DNA of 35,600 nucleotides from Candidatus Dojkabacteria bacterium (GCA_012842045.1 DUTP01000002.1:1-35600), one strand, 5' to 3'; positions 25,826-34,486 are shown, counted from the first letter of the stretch. The notes: generated by a model from the letters alone, not told the origin. A program made the numbers and translations.

Positions 25826-26731
25826 ATGAACAAAAACAAGGTTTTACAAATAGTCTTGTTTGTTCTTCTCTTTCTCATTGTAGGTCTTGGTGCATATTAT
25901 CTCTATTCAAAAGGAGTAATATGTAAATCACCAACAAGAACCGATGAAGAGATTACAGAGGAAGGTCTATACAAGACAGATGAAGGAGTAAGTTTTGAAC
26001 TAATTAGTCCTTTACCTGATAGTGAGATAGATTGTAAGTTTACTCTAGCTGGTAAAATGCCAAGAGAGTGGTTCTTTGAAAACTCCTTTTCATATTCAAT
26101 CATTGTAGATGGAAAAGAAGTATTAGCAGGTTCTGTACAAAGCAAAGATGACTATACAGAGAAAGAGATTTTAGAATTTGCTGAGGAGATTGAGTGCAAG
26201 GAGGGGTGTATTGGTGAGGGAGAGATTGTTTTAAAGAATGCTAACCCATCTGGTTTGCCAGAGAATGATGATCAGTACAGGATACCTGTTAAATTTACAT
26301 CGAAATGTTCTGTAGAGGAGGTTGTAGAGGAAACTCCTAAGGTAGCAGTAGTAAAACTTTTCTTTGGGAATAGTGAGAAAGATCCTGATTTTGAGAAATG
26401 TGAAGTAACATATGAGGTTAAAAGAACTATCAATGAGGTTGTAGCTGTTGGTAAAGCATCTATAAATGAGCTTCTTAAAGGACCAAGTACAATAGAGAAA
26501 AGTAAAGGATTTTACACTTCTATTCCTTCAGGAACAGAATTAAAATCTATTAATATTAAGGATGGAGTAGCATATGTAGATTTCAATGAGAAACTAATTG
26601 AAGGAGTAGGTGGAAACTGTTTAACAAGTAGGATTAGATCACAGATTACAAATACACTTAAACAATTTCCAACAGTGAAAAAAGTTGTAATACAAGTTAA
26701 TGGGAAATCTGAAGGAGTATTAGAACCGTAG
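25826..26731 (+). CDS. Membrane-anchored GerMN-domain protein
   Basis: 301 residues: an N-terminal transmembrane anchor (about 9-28), an Ig-like Gmad2-type domain (about 55-165, with FELISPLPDSEIDCKFTLAGKMP), then a GerMN domain (about 175-295) with KLFFGNSEKDP, INELLKGPSTIEK, SIPSGTELKSINIKDGVAYVDFNEKL and TLKQFPTVKKVVIQVNGK. GerMN domains occur in spore germination proteins and in envelope proteins of non-sporulating bacteria, probably binding peptidoglycan or proteins. Paired cysteines in the Ig-like part (DCKF, ECKEGC) could form disulfides. Function is structural by inference. Confidence 0.85.
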   Translation: MNKNKVLQIVLFVLLFLIVGLGAYYLYSKGVICKSPTRTDEEITEEGLYKTDEGVSFELISPLPDSEIDCKFTLAGKMPREWFFENSFSYSIIVDGKEVLAGSVQSKDDYTEKEILEFAEEIECKEGCIGEGEIVLKNANPSGLPENDDQYRIPVKFTSKCSVEEVVEETPKVAVVKLFFGNSEKDPDFEKCEVTYEVKRTINEVVAVGKASINELLKGPSTIEKSKGFYTSIPSGTELKSINIKDGVAYVDFNEKLIEGVGGNCLTSRIRSQITNTLKQFPTVKKVVIQVNGKSEGVLEP

Positions 26732-26817
26732 TCTAATACTAAACCAGAGTAGTTAAATAATATTTTTCTTTTTAGCTAAATAGCCCTTGGGTCGTTGATA
26801 TAACCTAGTTATGGTAA

Positions 26818-26823
26818 TATAAT
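26818..26823 (+). promoter_or_regulatory. -10 box for serS
   Basis: TATAAT 32 bases before the serS ATG. The predicted leader of about 26 bases contains CTAAATTAATA and no Shine-Dalgarno; there is no room for a T-box. Confidence 0.45.
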
Positions 26824-26855
26824 AGACATATCTTACTAAATTAATAAAAACAGAT

Positions 26856-28124
26856 ATGTTAGATATCAAACGCATAGTAGAACACAAAGAAGAAGTTCAA
26901 AGAGGTCTTCTCAAAAGAATGAATCCAGAAGATTTCAATCTAGGTGAAATAATATCTCTTTACGAAAATAAGAAGTCGTTACAAACAGAGTTTGATACAA
27001 AAAGAGCAGAGCAAAATAGTTTTAATGAAAGAATGGCTAAGGAAGATAAGGGAAGTGATGCTTTTAAGGAATTAGTAAAGGAACTCAAAGAACTATCTGA
27101 AGAAGTAAAAGAAATAGAAACAAGATTAAAAGAAGCAGATGAAAAACTAAAATCTAAGTTAGAGGTTCTCCCAAATGTACCAGATGAAGATGTAGTTTCT
27201 GGTGGTAAGGAAAACAATGAAGTTGTAAAAGAGGTTGGAAGAAAACCAGAATATGCATTTGCAATTAGAGACCATGTAGAGCTAGGTGTTGATTTAGGAA
27301 TCTTTGATTTTGAAACAGCATCAAAAGTTTCTGGAAACAACTTCTCTATGTACAGAGGTTTAGGTGCACAACTAGAATGGGCATTGATAAACTACTTCAT
27401 TTCAACACACTTAGATAATGGATACGAAATGATAATACCTCCTAATCTTGTAGTAAGAGAATCAGCATATACAGCAGGACAACTACCAAAGTTCGAAGAT
27501 GATGTATATTGGGTTCAAGATGGACTATGCTTAATTCCTACATCAGAAACAGTCCTTACCAATATCTACAGAGGAGATATCTTAAATGAGAGTGATTTAC
27601 CAAAGAAGTTCTTTGCATATACACCTTGCTATCGAAGAGAAGCAGGAAGTTACAGAGCTAATGAAAAAGGTTTAATTAGAATGCATCAATTTAACAAAGT
27701 AGAAATGTTCCAATATACTTCTGTAGAAAAGTCAAAGGAAAGTTTTGAAGAGATGCTAAATATTGCAGAAGAGTTAGTTGCTGGATTAGGTTTGCATTAC
27801 AGAGTTGTAAAATTAGCCGCAGGGGATTGTTCTGCTGGTATGGCAAGAACATATGATGTTGAGGTATATATCCCATCTATGGATACATACTATGAAGTCA
27901 GTTCTGTCTCCAATTCTAAGGACTATCAAGCTAGAAGAGGTAATATGAGGTACAAGAAAGCAGATGGAAAGATAGAGTTCTTACATACCCTAAATGGCTC
28001 TGGTTTAGCAACAAGTAGATTAATGGTTGGCCTCATTGAAACATACCAAAATGAAGATGGTAGTGTGACAATTCCAGAGGTTCTAAGACCATTTATGAAT
28101 GGTTTAAGTAAAATATCTAAGTAA
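26856..28124 (+). CDS. serS: Seryl-tRNA synthetase
   Basis: 422 residues, normal length. The N-terminal MLDIKRIVEHKEEVQRGLLKR and the long coiled-coil arm (about 30-110) bind the tRNA-Ser variable arm. LVPTSE-like LIPTSETVLTN, motif 2 CYRREAGSYRANEKGLIRMHQFNKVEMF, and motif 3 LNGSGLATSRLMVGLIETYQNEDGS complete the class II core. The gene is followed after four bases by thpR, so they are likely co-transcribed. Confidence 0.97.
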   Translation: MLDIKRIVEHKEEVQRGLLKRMNPEDFNLGEIISLYENKKSLQTEFDTKRAEQNSFNERMAKEDKGSDAFKELVKELKELSEEVKEIETRLKEADEKLKSKLEVLPNVPDEDVVSGGKENNEVVKEVGRKPEYAFAIRDHVELGVDLGIFDFETASKVSGNNFSMYRGLGAQLEWALINYFISTHLDNGYEMIIPPNLVVRESAYTAGQLPKFEDDVYWVQDGLCLIPTSETVLTNIYRGDILNESDLPKKFFAYTPCYRREAGSYRANEKGLIRMHQFNKVEMFQYTSVEKSKESFEEMLNIAEELVAGLGLHYRVVKLAAGDCSAGMARTYDVEVYIPSMDTYYEVSSVSNSKDYQARRGNMRYKKADGKIEFLHTLNGSGLATSRLMVGLIETYQNEDGSVTIPEVLRPFMNGLSKISK

Positions 28125-28128
28125 AACA

Positions 28129-28689
28129 ATGAGCATATTTGTTGGCTTTTTTCCAGATGATGAAATTAAAACAAAAATAGCTACTGTAGTAGTAGGTGTA
28201 AAGGATGTATTCAAAGATTTAGGAATTAATGTTAGATGGAGTGAAGCAGGAAAGTACCATGTAACATTACTTTTTCTTAGTGCTGATACGTCACCAATTA
28301 AATTACTGTATTACAAGTTTCTACTTAAAAAATTTAGTTTTAAGAAGTTTAAGATAAGATTTAATTCTATAAAGTTAGGTCTCTCAAGAAAATTTAGGCA
28401 ATTAATATATCTAGATTTATTGGAAGGTGGAGAGGAGATGAGAGGACTATATTTAACACTCAAAAAACTCTTGAAAAGTAAACAGGATATCAATTTCATT
28501 CCACACCTTACACTAGGAAGAGTAAATAAAGATGTATCACAGCAAGAATATTTGAATATAGTGAAAGATTTAAATGTTCTTACTAAAAAACTAAAAGTAA
28601 GTGATATCTCTTTTTCGGTGGATAGTATAGATTTAGTTAAATCACAGGATGGAAAGTATTCAGTTGAAATGAGCATTTCTAGTTCTTAG
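28129..28689 (+). CDS. thpR: RNA 2',3'-cyclic phosphodiesterase / 2'-5' RNA ligase family
   Basis: 186 residues of the 2H phosphoesterase superfamily. The two catalytic HxT motifs are YHVTLLFL (H44, T46) and PHLTLGRV (H126, T128), separated as usual. SIFVGFFPDDEIK is the family's N-terminal strand. ThpR opens 2',3'-cyclic phosphates and can ligate tRNA halves in vitro. It begins four bases after serS, and its stop overlaps the convergent miaA stop by 11 bases. Confidence 0.9.
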   Translation: MSIFVGFFPDDEIKTKIATVVVGVKDVFKDLGINVRWSEAGKYHVTLLFLSADTSPIKLLYYKFLLKKFSFKKFKIRFNSIKLGLSRKFRQLIYLDLLEGGEEMRGLYLTLKKLLKSKQDINFIPHLTLGRVNKDVSQQEYLNIVKDLNVLTKKLKVSDISFSVDSIDLVKSQDGKYSVEMSISSS

Positions 28690-29581
28690 GGATTAAGGTT
28701 TTCAAGAATATCTTTTGATTTTTAACATAGATAATATTTTTGTTTCTTCTAAACCAAGTTCTCTGTCTTTTAGCATACTGCTTTGTATGGGTAATTATAT
28801 CTTCCCTTATTTCATCCAAATCTTCTTTCTCTCTAAATTCCCTATATCCAATACTATTTAGAGCAGGATATATATCTAATCCTTCCTCTTTAATCTTTTG
28901 ATTCTCTTCAATTAGACCTGATTTGAACATTGCATCTACTCTTCTTACAATATTTTTCTCTAATTTATCTTTTGGTATATCTAAGAAAAAATATCTATGT
29001 TCTAACTCTGGACCTTTCTCAATACTAGGTAGAGACCCCTTAAGAATTATTTGAATTAATCTATGTGGGTTATTTTGATCACTGCTGTTTAATTTCGTTA
29101 ACTTCTCTTTTCCAACAATGTTTTGTAATTCTGTAATATCTAAATCTTCTAACTCACTTCTTTCTTTTCCCAAATTTTTCTCTTGTTCTTGAAGTTTGTA
29201 GTTAAAAACAACAGAATCTATGTATAGTCCTGTACCACCAACTAATATTGGTGTAATGTCTTCTGGTAATTCTTTTAGTATTTTAAAAACATCTTTCTGA
29301 TATCGATAGAGATTGTATTCTTCTTTTACACTAATGTACGAGTAGAGTAGGTGTGGAATGTTATCGATATACCAAATACCATTCCTTATTTCCTCAGGAA
29401 CAGGTTTTGCTGTACCAATAGAAATTTCTTTGTAGACCTGTCTTGAATCAGCATTGATGATAACTCCATTTATATGTTTTGCTAACTCTAAAGCAACAGA
29501 AGATTTTCCACTAGCTGTACATCCAGCAATCACAATTATTGGCTTTTTACGATATTCTGTTTGTTTTGAGACATTACCCAT
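28679..29581 (-). CDS. miaA: tRNA dimethylallyltransferase
   Basis: Adds the isopentenyl group to A37 of UNN-reading tRNAs. 300 residues, normal length. P-loop GCTASGKSS (20-28), NADSRQVYKEISIGTAKP, DNIPHLLYSYISV, VGGTGLYIDSVVF, NPHRLIQIIL and the C-terminal TKQYAKRQRTWFRR are all characteristic; the usual DSMQVY reads DSRQVY. It is the last gene of the minus-strand operon and its start overlaps the SecF-like gene by 8 bases. Confidence 0.96.
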   Translation of the reverse strand: MGNVSKQTEYRKKPIIVIAGCTASGKSSVALELAKHINGVIINADSRQVYKEISIGTAKPVPEEIRNGIWYIDNIPHLLYSYISVKEEYNLYRYQKDVFKILKELPEDITPILVGGTGLYIDSVVFNYKLQEQEKNLGKERSELEDLDITELQNIVGKEKLTKLNSSDQNNPHRLIQIILKGSLPSIEKGPELEHRYFFLDIPKDKLEKNIVRRVDAMFKSGLIEENQKIKEEGLDIYPALNSIGYREFREKEDLDEIREDIITHTKQYAKRQRTWFRRNKNIIYVKNQKIFLKTLIPKN

Positions 29582-30098
29582 TTTTCTGTTTGAAAAAAAG
29601 TGGGAAAAGGAAGTAATTTACCCAAGTGGTAAGGATTATTATTACACTAGTAATCAAAATGAAAGTAGTAGCTGGTTGATTTAGGAAAAAGATTAGTGCA
29701 AGACTCATTAGAGTAACAAATATTGAGATTAAGAAAGAATCTTTTAGAAATTCTTTCTGTAATTTCTCAACATTGATGTTCTTCATCATTTTCTTTGATA
29801 TGAAAAATCCTACAGACATGCTGATATATATGAAGTTGATTACAAATACTATAATTGGGGTGAGTTGGAAGATATATGTGATTTGAATTTTGAAAATAAT
29901 ATTAGCTAGAAGGAGGACGAGTGTTGTGATAATGGTTGCTGCTGTAAATGAAGTGAGAGTGAAGAATATATACTTCTTGTTTCTTATCAATATCCAGATA
30001 CCTAGGAGAATGGCTGCTACTATGAGCAAGAACATTAAAGTTAAACTGATTTTTTGATACCAAGTCCAATTGTAAAATATATGTTTAAACATTCCCAT
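29574..30098 (-). CDS. Small polytopic membrane protein, possible reduced SecF-like
   Basis: 174 residues with five transmembrane helices (about 17-38, 43-68, 75-100, 119-139, 143-168). The order of helices and of the loop SKKMMKNINVEKLQKEFLKDSFLISIF parallels the C-terminal half of SecF, where an IREN-type loop precedes a conserved TSL-rich helix. It lies 11 bases after a SecD-like gene, where secF normally is. It lacks the SecF periplasmic domain, the first helix with its following Gly-rich motif and the conserved Asp and Arg of the proton path. The assignment is tentative; an unrelated membrane protein is possible. Confidence 0.5.
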   Translation of the reverse strand: MGMFKHIFYNWTWYQKISLTLMFLLIVAAILLGIWILIRNKKYIFFTLTSFTAATIITTLVLLLANIIFKIQITYIFQLTPIIVFVINFIYISMSVGFFISKKMMKNINVEKLQKEFLKDSFLISIFVTLMSLALIFFLNQPATTFILITSVIIILTTWVNYFLFPLFFKQKNG

Positions 30099-30109
30099 AT
30101 TATCTTTTT

Positions 30110-31357
30110 CTAAATTCTTTTAATATTATCTAAATACCAATCTGTGAGTAAGTAGGCTAGTTTTGAGAAAGCAATTAATGCAATCATTGCTTGAGCAAAG
30201 AGAGATAGGAAACCGGTACCTAAAAGTGCAATTATTCCAAAAACTACAACACCTCCAATAACTAGTAGTAACTCTGCATCTCTGTTCTCTACAATAGCAA
30301 GTATAAATATTGAAATTAGAACTAACTGTACTGCAAGTAGGAATGTATCAACAGGAATATGGGATAGTTTAAGGTATGAAAGGAAGAATGTAATTGTAAG
30401 TAGTGTTGTTAGGAATGATGTGATCAATGTCTTCTTGGATCGGTGTTTGAAGAGTAGGAGATAGAGATATGTTGTGATAATTGCAATACCGAAAGATAGA
30501 GTTAATTTAACATGGTCTAATTTAATCATATTAACATCTAAACTCTTCTCCCCTTGTACTGAATATTCAACAGGTATCTTACCAGATGTGTAAAGAATTC
30601 TAAGAGCTTTTGTTTCTTCTTCTGTTTCTGTATAGACAGGTATTGTAATATCTGGAGTAGCAGTCATTTCTTCTGAGAATTCAGGTACAAGGAAAGGTGT
30701 TACAAAGAAGTCAATTTGCATACCTACAATCTGTCCTTGATTTTCTTTAAGAAAAGTTCTTAACTCTTTATCTTTACTCTGTTTCTGTTTAAAAACTGCA
30801 AAGTATCTATATTCTCCATCATTTGTTCTAAGTTTGTTTTTCGGTATGTATACATTTCTAAACATATCCCAATCTAAATCTGTTGGATTGTAGTTCTCTC
30901 CAAATATTATGGCATATGGATTCTCCTCATCTTCGAAATTAACCTCATCTTTTCTAGTTACAATTTTGTAATAGTGTCTGGTTGATATTAATTGTTGAAC
31001 TAAGCTTTCTTCTTTTGAAGTGTTTACAGTAACCTTTAATATTGATGTTTCTTCATCTCCTTCCTCTGTTCGTATTGCAACTCTTTCGACACCAAATCTT
31101 TTTAATCTTCTAAAAAGAATTTCTTTTGTTTTATTTATATCTTTCTTTTCTTTTGTATCTAAGACAAGGTTATATTCCTTAGACCAGTATTTTGAATCTT
31201 TAGTGTTAAGATTGAAAGTTACTTTATCTGATATCTTTTCTGTAAGAGGTAGTGCTACAAGAAGAGATGTTATGAATATTGCTGAAAGTAGAGTAAGTAG
31301 AAAAGACTTTAAGAAAAGTTGCCAATTAGGTTTTTTAAATCGAATTTTCAATTTCAT
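30110..31357 (-). CDS. Divergent SecD-like membrane protein
   Basis: 415 residues. One N-terminal transmembrane helix (about 15-36), a large external domain with RRLKRFGVERVAIRTEEGDE resembling the SecD P1 fold (RVDxLGVxEPxI), then EETKALRILYTSGKIPVEYSV, which matches the SecD stretch preceding TM2, and five further helices (about 284-303, 308-327, 336-356, 364-384, 388-406). The end LLGTGFLSLFAQAMIALIAFSK aligns with the SecD FFGTGP...GFA block. SecD uses a transmembrane Asp (VDANVLI) to couple the proton gradient to protein export; here that segment reads LVLISIFILAIVENRD, and the cytoplasmic loop is lost. Ancestry is likely; classical function is doubtful. Confidence 0.7.
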   Translation of the reverse strand: MKLKIRFKKPNWQLFLKSFLLTLLSAIFITSLLVALPLTEKISDKVTFNLNTKDSKYWSKEYNLVLDTKEKKDINKTKEILFRRLKRFGVERVAIRTEEGDEETSILKVTVNTSKEESLVQQLISTRHYYKIVTRKDEVNFEDEENPYAIIFGENYNPTDLDWDMFRNVYIPKNKLRTNDGEYRYFAVFKQKQSKDKELRTFLKENQGQIVGMQIDFFVTPFLVPEFSEEMTATPDITIPVYTETEEETKALRILYTSGKIPVEYSVQGEKSLDVNMIKLDHVKLTLSFGIAIITTYLYLLLFKHRSKKTLITSFLTTLLTITFFLSYLKLSHIPVDTFLLAVQLVLISIFILAIVENRDAELLLVIGGVVVFGIIALLGTGFLSLFAQAMIALIAFSKLAYLLTDWYLDNIKRI

Positions 31358-31359
31358 TT

Positions 31360-31935
31360 CTAGAGTAGGTCAGCTATCTGTCCAAAGAGAACAATTTTAT
31401 CATTTTCAAGGACATTTATTAAGAAAGGTTCTTTTTTCTTTCTAGCAAAGTCAAAATCTTGTTTTGTAATTGCACTAAAGCGTAAATTTCTATCTAAGTC
31501 TTTCTCTAGTTGCACAACTGCAGCTAGTAACTCTTTTACTTTCATTGTACCTATGAACAAGAAGTCTATATCTGTATCTTCTTCGTGTTTTTTGTTTTTG
31601 ATAAAGTTGTCAGTGAGAACGATTACCTCTATCCCTTCAATGTCTTTTGTGATATCTAAAATAGCTTTGCCAACTTTAGATTCTTTATAGAAAATAGCTC
31701 TTAAATCCCAAAGGATAGGGCACTGTTTGTTTACTCTGTATACAACCTTGTTCCCTTCTTTCTTTGATTTGAGAATGCCTGCCTTTTCTAGGTTAATTAA
31801 TTCTCTTCTTACAGCATTAATCTCTTCATCTAGTAATCTAACCAAAGCTCTTACATGATATGCAGAATCAATATTAGACATATACACATCTAATATGCTA
31901 ATTCTCACTTTAGAAATGAAAAGGTTCTTTAACAT
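31360..31935 (-). CDS. Winged-helix regulator fused to a degenerate nucleotidyltransferase-like domain
   Basis: 191 residues. Residues about 8-70 form an ArsR-like winged helix (YHVRALVRLLDEEINAVRRELINLEKAGILKSKKEGNKVVYRVN). Residues about 85-190 resemble the MNT-type minimal nucleotidyltransferase fold: the D-x-D strand is TDIDFLFIGT (D122, D124), but the preceding GS loop reads LTDNFIKN, so catalysis is doubtful. Such wHTH-NTase fusions are common in archaea and CPR as putative regulators. An SD-like AAAGGAAAG precedes the ATG. It sits 2 bases before the SecD-like gene and may regulate this operon. Confidence 0.75.
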   Translation of the reverse strand: MLKNLFISKVRISILDVYMSNIDSAYHVRALVRLLDEEINAVRRELINLEKAGILKSKKEGNKVVYRVNKQCPILWDLRAIFYKESKVGKAILDITKDIEGIEVIVLTDNFIKNKKHEEDTDIDFLFIGTMKVKELLAAVVQLEKDLDRNLRFSAITKQDFDFARKKKEPFLINVLENDKIVLFGQIADLL

Positions 31936-31955
31936 CTTTCCTTTAGTTCTTAATA

Positions 31956-33233
31956 TTACTGCTCTATTATATCAAATTTCCCATCAGATTGGGAAATGGC
32001 AGCAATCCATATTCTTCCTCTGTTAAATTTCATTGGTGCGCCAGAGCTGTCAAAAAACTGAGTTCTTTCTGTTCTAGAACCTTTTTTCCACTTACCATTA
32101 ATAACTTTTCCATCTAGAAGGTAAACAGCATCTCCTTGTGATATTGTATCTATCACTATTCTTGCAGTACCATCAGTAGATGGACGAGTATTTACTTTTT
32201 GTATTATTACATTCTTTGCATAAACCTGTGAGTTTGTTTCTTGATCAGCATCTATTACTCCACCAATCTTTCGTAAATATGAATTTGTGTCAGGGTCATA
32301 TGTCCATATGGCATCATATTTTCCTGAATTATTTAATCTCATATGGAATACAGTCTTAACCATTGTTTTCTTTCCTCGTTCTTCATTTTTGGCATCATTT
32401 TTAAATTCATATCCTTTTATATCAGGGAAAGAATCCCAATTTTGTCTCTTAGCATACTCCCAAGCATTCTTGATAGAGTTATATTCGTTATGAGGAGCAT
32501 ATCTTCTTCCATCATTCCATCTCCATGCTCCAATTGTTGAAATATCTTTAATCCCATATGCTCCAACATTTCCACAGGCATTTGCTCTTGGGTCTGTACT
32601 CTCAGCACAACCATCCCTTATCAGTAGAGGGTCATATTCACTTGCCCATTCCAAGTAGTATTGTCTGAGACTTCTTACTGGGCCAACTTTCTCTGGAGCA
32701 GAACTCCAAAATATTCCTAAATATCTAGTAATACCTGCTTCTGCGTTGGTTTCATAGACGATATCTGCACTGTTTAAACCAGATTGTGGTCTAGCTTCAG
32801 AATGATTATTAATCATCACTGCAACAGGTCTTCTTTTCTTTAGTACATCCATCTCTTTTTTTGTAAAGAGTAGTCCATTTAGTGGACTTTCTTCTGTTTT
32901 GGGTTCTTTGGGTTGTGAAAGTAATGGAAGCTTTCTTTTTGAAGAATCTGATTGCGATATTATGTATCTAGAATTAAACTTTATTACATTAGAAGGATGT
33001 GTTGGTTTTAATTTGTATATTCCAAAGTAGTAAAAAGCTACAATTCCTACCAGTGTTAAAATTGCAACAAGAGGAAAAGCAACTTTTCTAAGTATTGGGT
33101 GTTTCTGTTTTTTCTCTTCAGTCTTTTTTTTCTCTACATCTTTTTGAGGTTTTGTAGTAACAGTTTCAGTCTTGTTTTTACCAATGTTATTATCGACTTC
33201 TTTTCCATCTACTATTTCAACAACTTTTGCCAT
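31956..33233 (-). CDS. Membrane-anchored DUF3048 (YerB-like) protein
   Basis: 425 residues from the ATG at 33233; the longer track start uses a TTG. A charged cytoplasmic N-terminus is followed by a transmembrane anchor (about 50-72), then the DUF3048 region: RPVAVMINNHSEARPQSGLNSADIVYETNAEAGITRYLGIFW, KVGPVRSLRQYYLEWASEYDPL and, near the end, DTISQGDAVYLLDGKVINGKWKKG. DUF3048 proteins such as YerB are lipoproteins or anchored envelope proteins whose mechanism is unresolved. First gene of the minus-strand operon. Confidence 0.88.
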   Translation of the reverse strand: MAKVVEIVDGKEVDNNIGKNKTETVTTKPQKDVEKKKTEEKKQKHPILRKVAFPLVAILTLVGIVAFYYFGIYKLKPTHPSNVIKFNSRYIISQSDSSKRKLPLLSQPKEPKTEESPLNGLLFTKKEMDVLKKRRPVAVMINNHSEARPQSGLNSADIVYETNAEAGITRYLGIFWSSAPEKVGPVRSLRQYYLEWASEYDPLLIRDGCAESTDPRANACGNVGAYGIKDISTIGAWRWNDGRRYAPHNEYNSIKNAWEYAKRQNWDSFPDIKGYEFKNDAKNEERGKKTMVKTVFHMRLNNSGKYDAIWTYDPDTNSYLRKIGGVIDADQETNSQVYAKNVIIQKVNTRPSTDGTARIVIDTISQGDAVYLLDGKVINGKWKKGSRTERTQFFDSSGAPMKFNRGRIWIAAISQSDGKFDIIEQ

Positions 33234-33317
33234 ATGAATATAGTAGCACAAATGTTTGGTATTTCAAATGGATTGTGCTACTATTTTAATAATAAGTTAA
33301 ATTATATATAGAAGCTT

Positions 33318-34328
33318 ATGAAAAAATCTTACATATATATTTTAATCATTCTGGTTGTTGTAGGTGGATTAGTTGCCTACATTGTGACTAAGAACAAGAA
33401 TGTTGATGAGAAACCTGTGGATACAACCCAGGAACAGGAAGAGGAAAGAAAACTTGTAAAAGAAGTTTTTGAAGATGACAAGAAGGATAGTAGTAAGAAG
33501 AAAGTTGTATCTAAAATTGAGAGTGATACGGATTTCTCCAGCTATTCTTCAAGCAAGCAAGAGGTTGGTGAATTAGGTGATGAGGAAGACCTATTTGTTT
33601 TAGAAAGTATTACAGACTCTAAAGAGGATGGTTATCACAGCTTCCTCTTTACATTAAGTGGGGAGAAAGAACCACATGCAGTAGCTACATACAATGCTAC
33701 TTCAGGAGTTGTTAGAGTTGATTTTTACAATATTGAGAAGGATAGTAGTGGTATACCATATCAAGGTAAGAGAGATATTAATGTTAATGGTATTACTAAA
33801 CTTTACAGAGCAGTTTCTGGGATTGAGAAGAGGAGTATATATGAGGTTGGCGTAGAGGATGAGACAGTGTTTAAGTTGACAGCTAGTGAAGGTGATACTG
33901 ATGGTAAGTGGAAAGTGGTACTTAATGTTAAGTATCCAGGAGAGAGAGATGTTGATGTTGATTTAGGTAGTGAAGAGTTCTCCAGAGAGGATCAGGAGAT
34001 TAAAGGAGGTAGTGAGGGATCTCTTTTGAGTTACTCATACAGTGCAGGTGGTGGAGTTATGAAGTTTGTATGGGGAGTTTCAGCTTCAGGTACACCTATT
34101 CCAAGTGTTAAGGCATCTTTGAATGATGATGGCGATTTAGTTGTTCTCTTTGAGGATGTTAAAATGGATAAGGTAGGTGGAAAAGGTAAGACATTTGCTT
34201 TACCATTTAAAATCACAGCTAGTAGTGATAGTGCTGGTAGCTATCTCTTTACTGGTTTAACTGAGAAATATGAGTATAGATTGAGTGCTGGTCTTAGTCC
34301 GAATCAGGTCATTCTTGAGATTAAGTAG
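33318..34328 (+). CDS. Anchored extracytoplasmic protein, unknown function
   Basis: 336 residues with one N-terminal transmembrane helix (about 5-23), an acidic Lys/Glu/Ser-rich linker (about 25-90) and a beta-rich remainder with many Gly/Ser/Asp turns. Phrases such as VATYNATSGVVRVDFYNIEKD and KFVWGVSASGTPIPSVKASLNDDGDLVVLFED suggest two related beta domains, each starting after FVLES- or LLSYSYSAGG-like strands. I cannot name the family. It is divergent from DUF3048 across 84 bases, with no Cys for a lipobox. Confidence 0.75.
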   Translation: MKKSYIYILIILVVVGGLVAYIVTKNKNVDEKPVDTTQEQEEERKLVKEVFEDDKKDSSKKKVVSKIESDTDFSSYSSSKQEVGELGDEEDLFVLESITDSKEDGYHSFLFTLSGEKEPHAVATYNATSGVVRVDFYNIEKDSSGIPYQGKRDINVNGITKLYRAVSGIEKRSIYEVGVEDETVFKLTASEGDTDGKWKVVLNVKYPGERDVDVDLGSEEFSREDQEIKGGSEGSLLSYSYSAGGGVMKFVWGVSASGTPIPSVKASLNDDGDLVVLFEDVKMDKVGGKGKTFALPFKITASSDSAGSYLFTGLTEKYEYRLSAGLSPNQVILEIK

Positions 34329-34362
34329 AGGTATTAAGAGTAATATTCTCATGTAAATATGT

Positions 34363-34378
34363 ACCACTAAGAAGTGGT
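34363..34378 (+). terminator. Weak hairpin after the 33318 gene
   Basis: ACCACT-AAGA-AGTGGT is a perfect 6-bp stem followed by TTTAG. It overlaps the position expected for the -35 of the tRNA-Pro promoter. Confidence 0.3.
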
Positions 34379-34396
34379 TTAGTGGAGTTTTTGGTG

Positions 34397-34402
34397 TATA
34401 AT
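34397..34402 (+). promoter_or_regulatory. -10 box for tRNA-Pro
   Basis: TATAAT ends 7 bases before the first base of the mature tRNA, so transcription is predicted to begin at tRNA position +1 with no 5' leader. Confidence 0.6.
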
Positions 34403-34409
34403 ATGGAAC

Positions 34410-34486
34410 CGGGGTGTAGTTCAGATGGCTAGAACGCTTGTATGGGGTACAAGAGGTCGCTCGTTCAAGTCGAGTCACCCCGACCA
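34410..34486 (+). tRNA. tRNA-Pro (anticodon GGG)
   Basis: The acceptor CGGGGTG pairs with CACCCCG. The D-arm is GTTCAGATGGCTAGAAC. The anticodon stem CTTGT/ACAAG encloses ATGGGGT with anticodon GGG. The T-arm is CTCGTTCAAGTCGAG. A73 and an encoded CCA follow. The C1-G72 pair and CGGGGTGTAG start are typical of bacterial tRNA-Pro. Confidence 0.96.

Noticed and set aside
26732-26855. T-box riboswitch before serS
   Set aside because: The gap is 124 bases, the predicted transcript leader only about 26, and no T-box core sequence is present.
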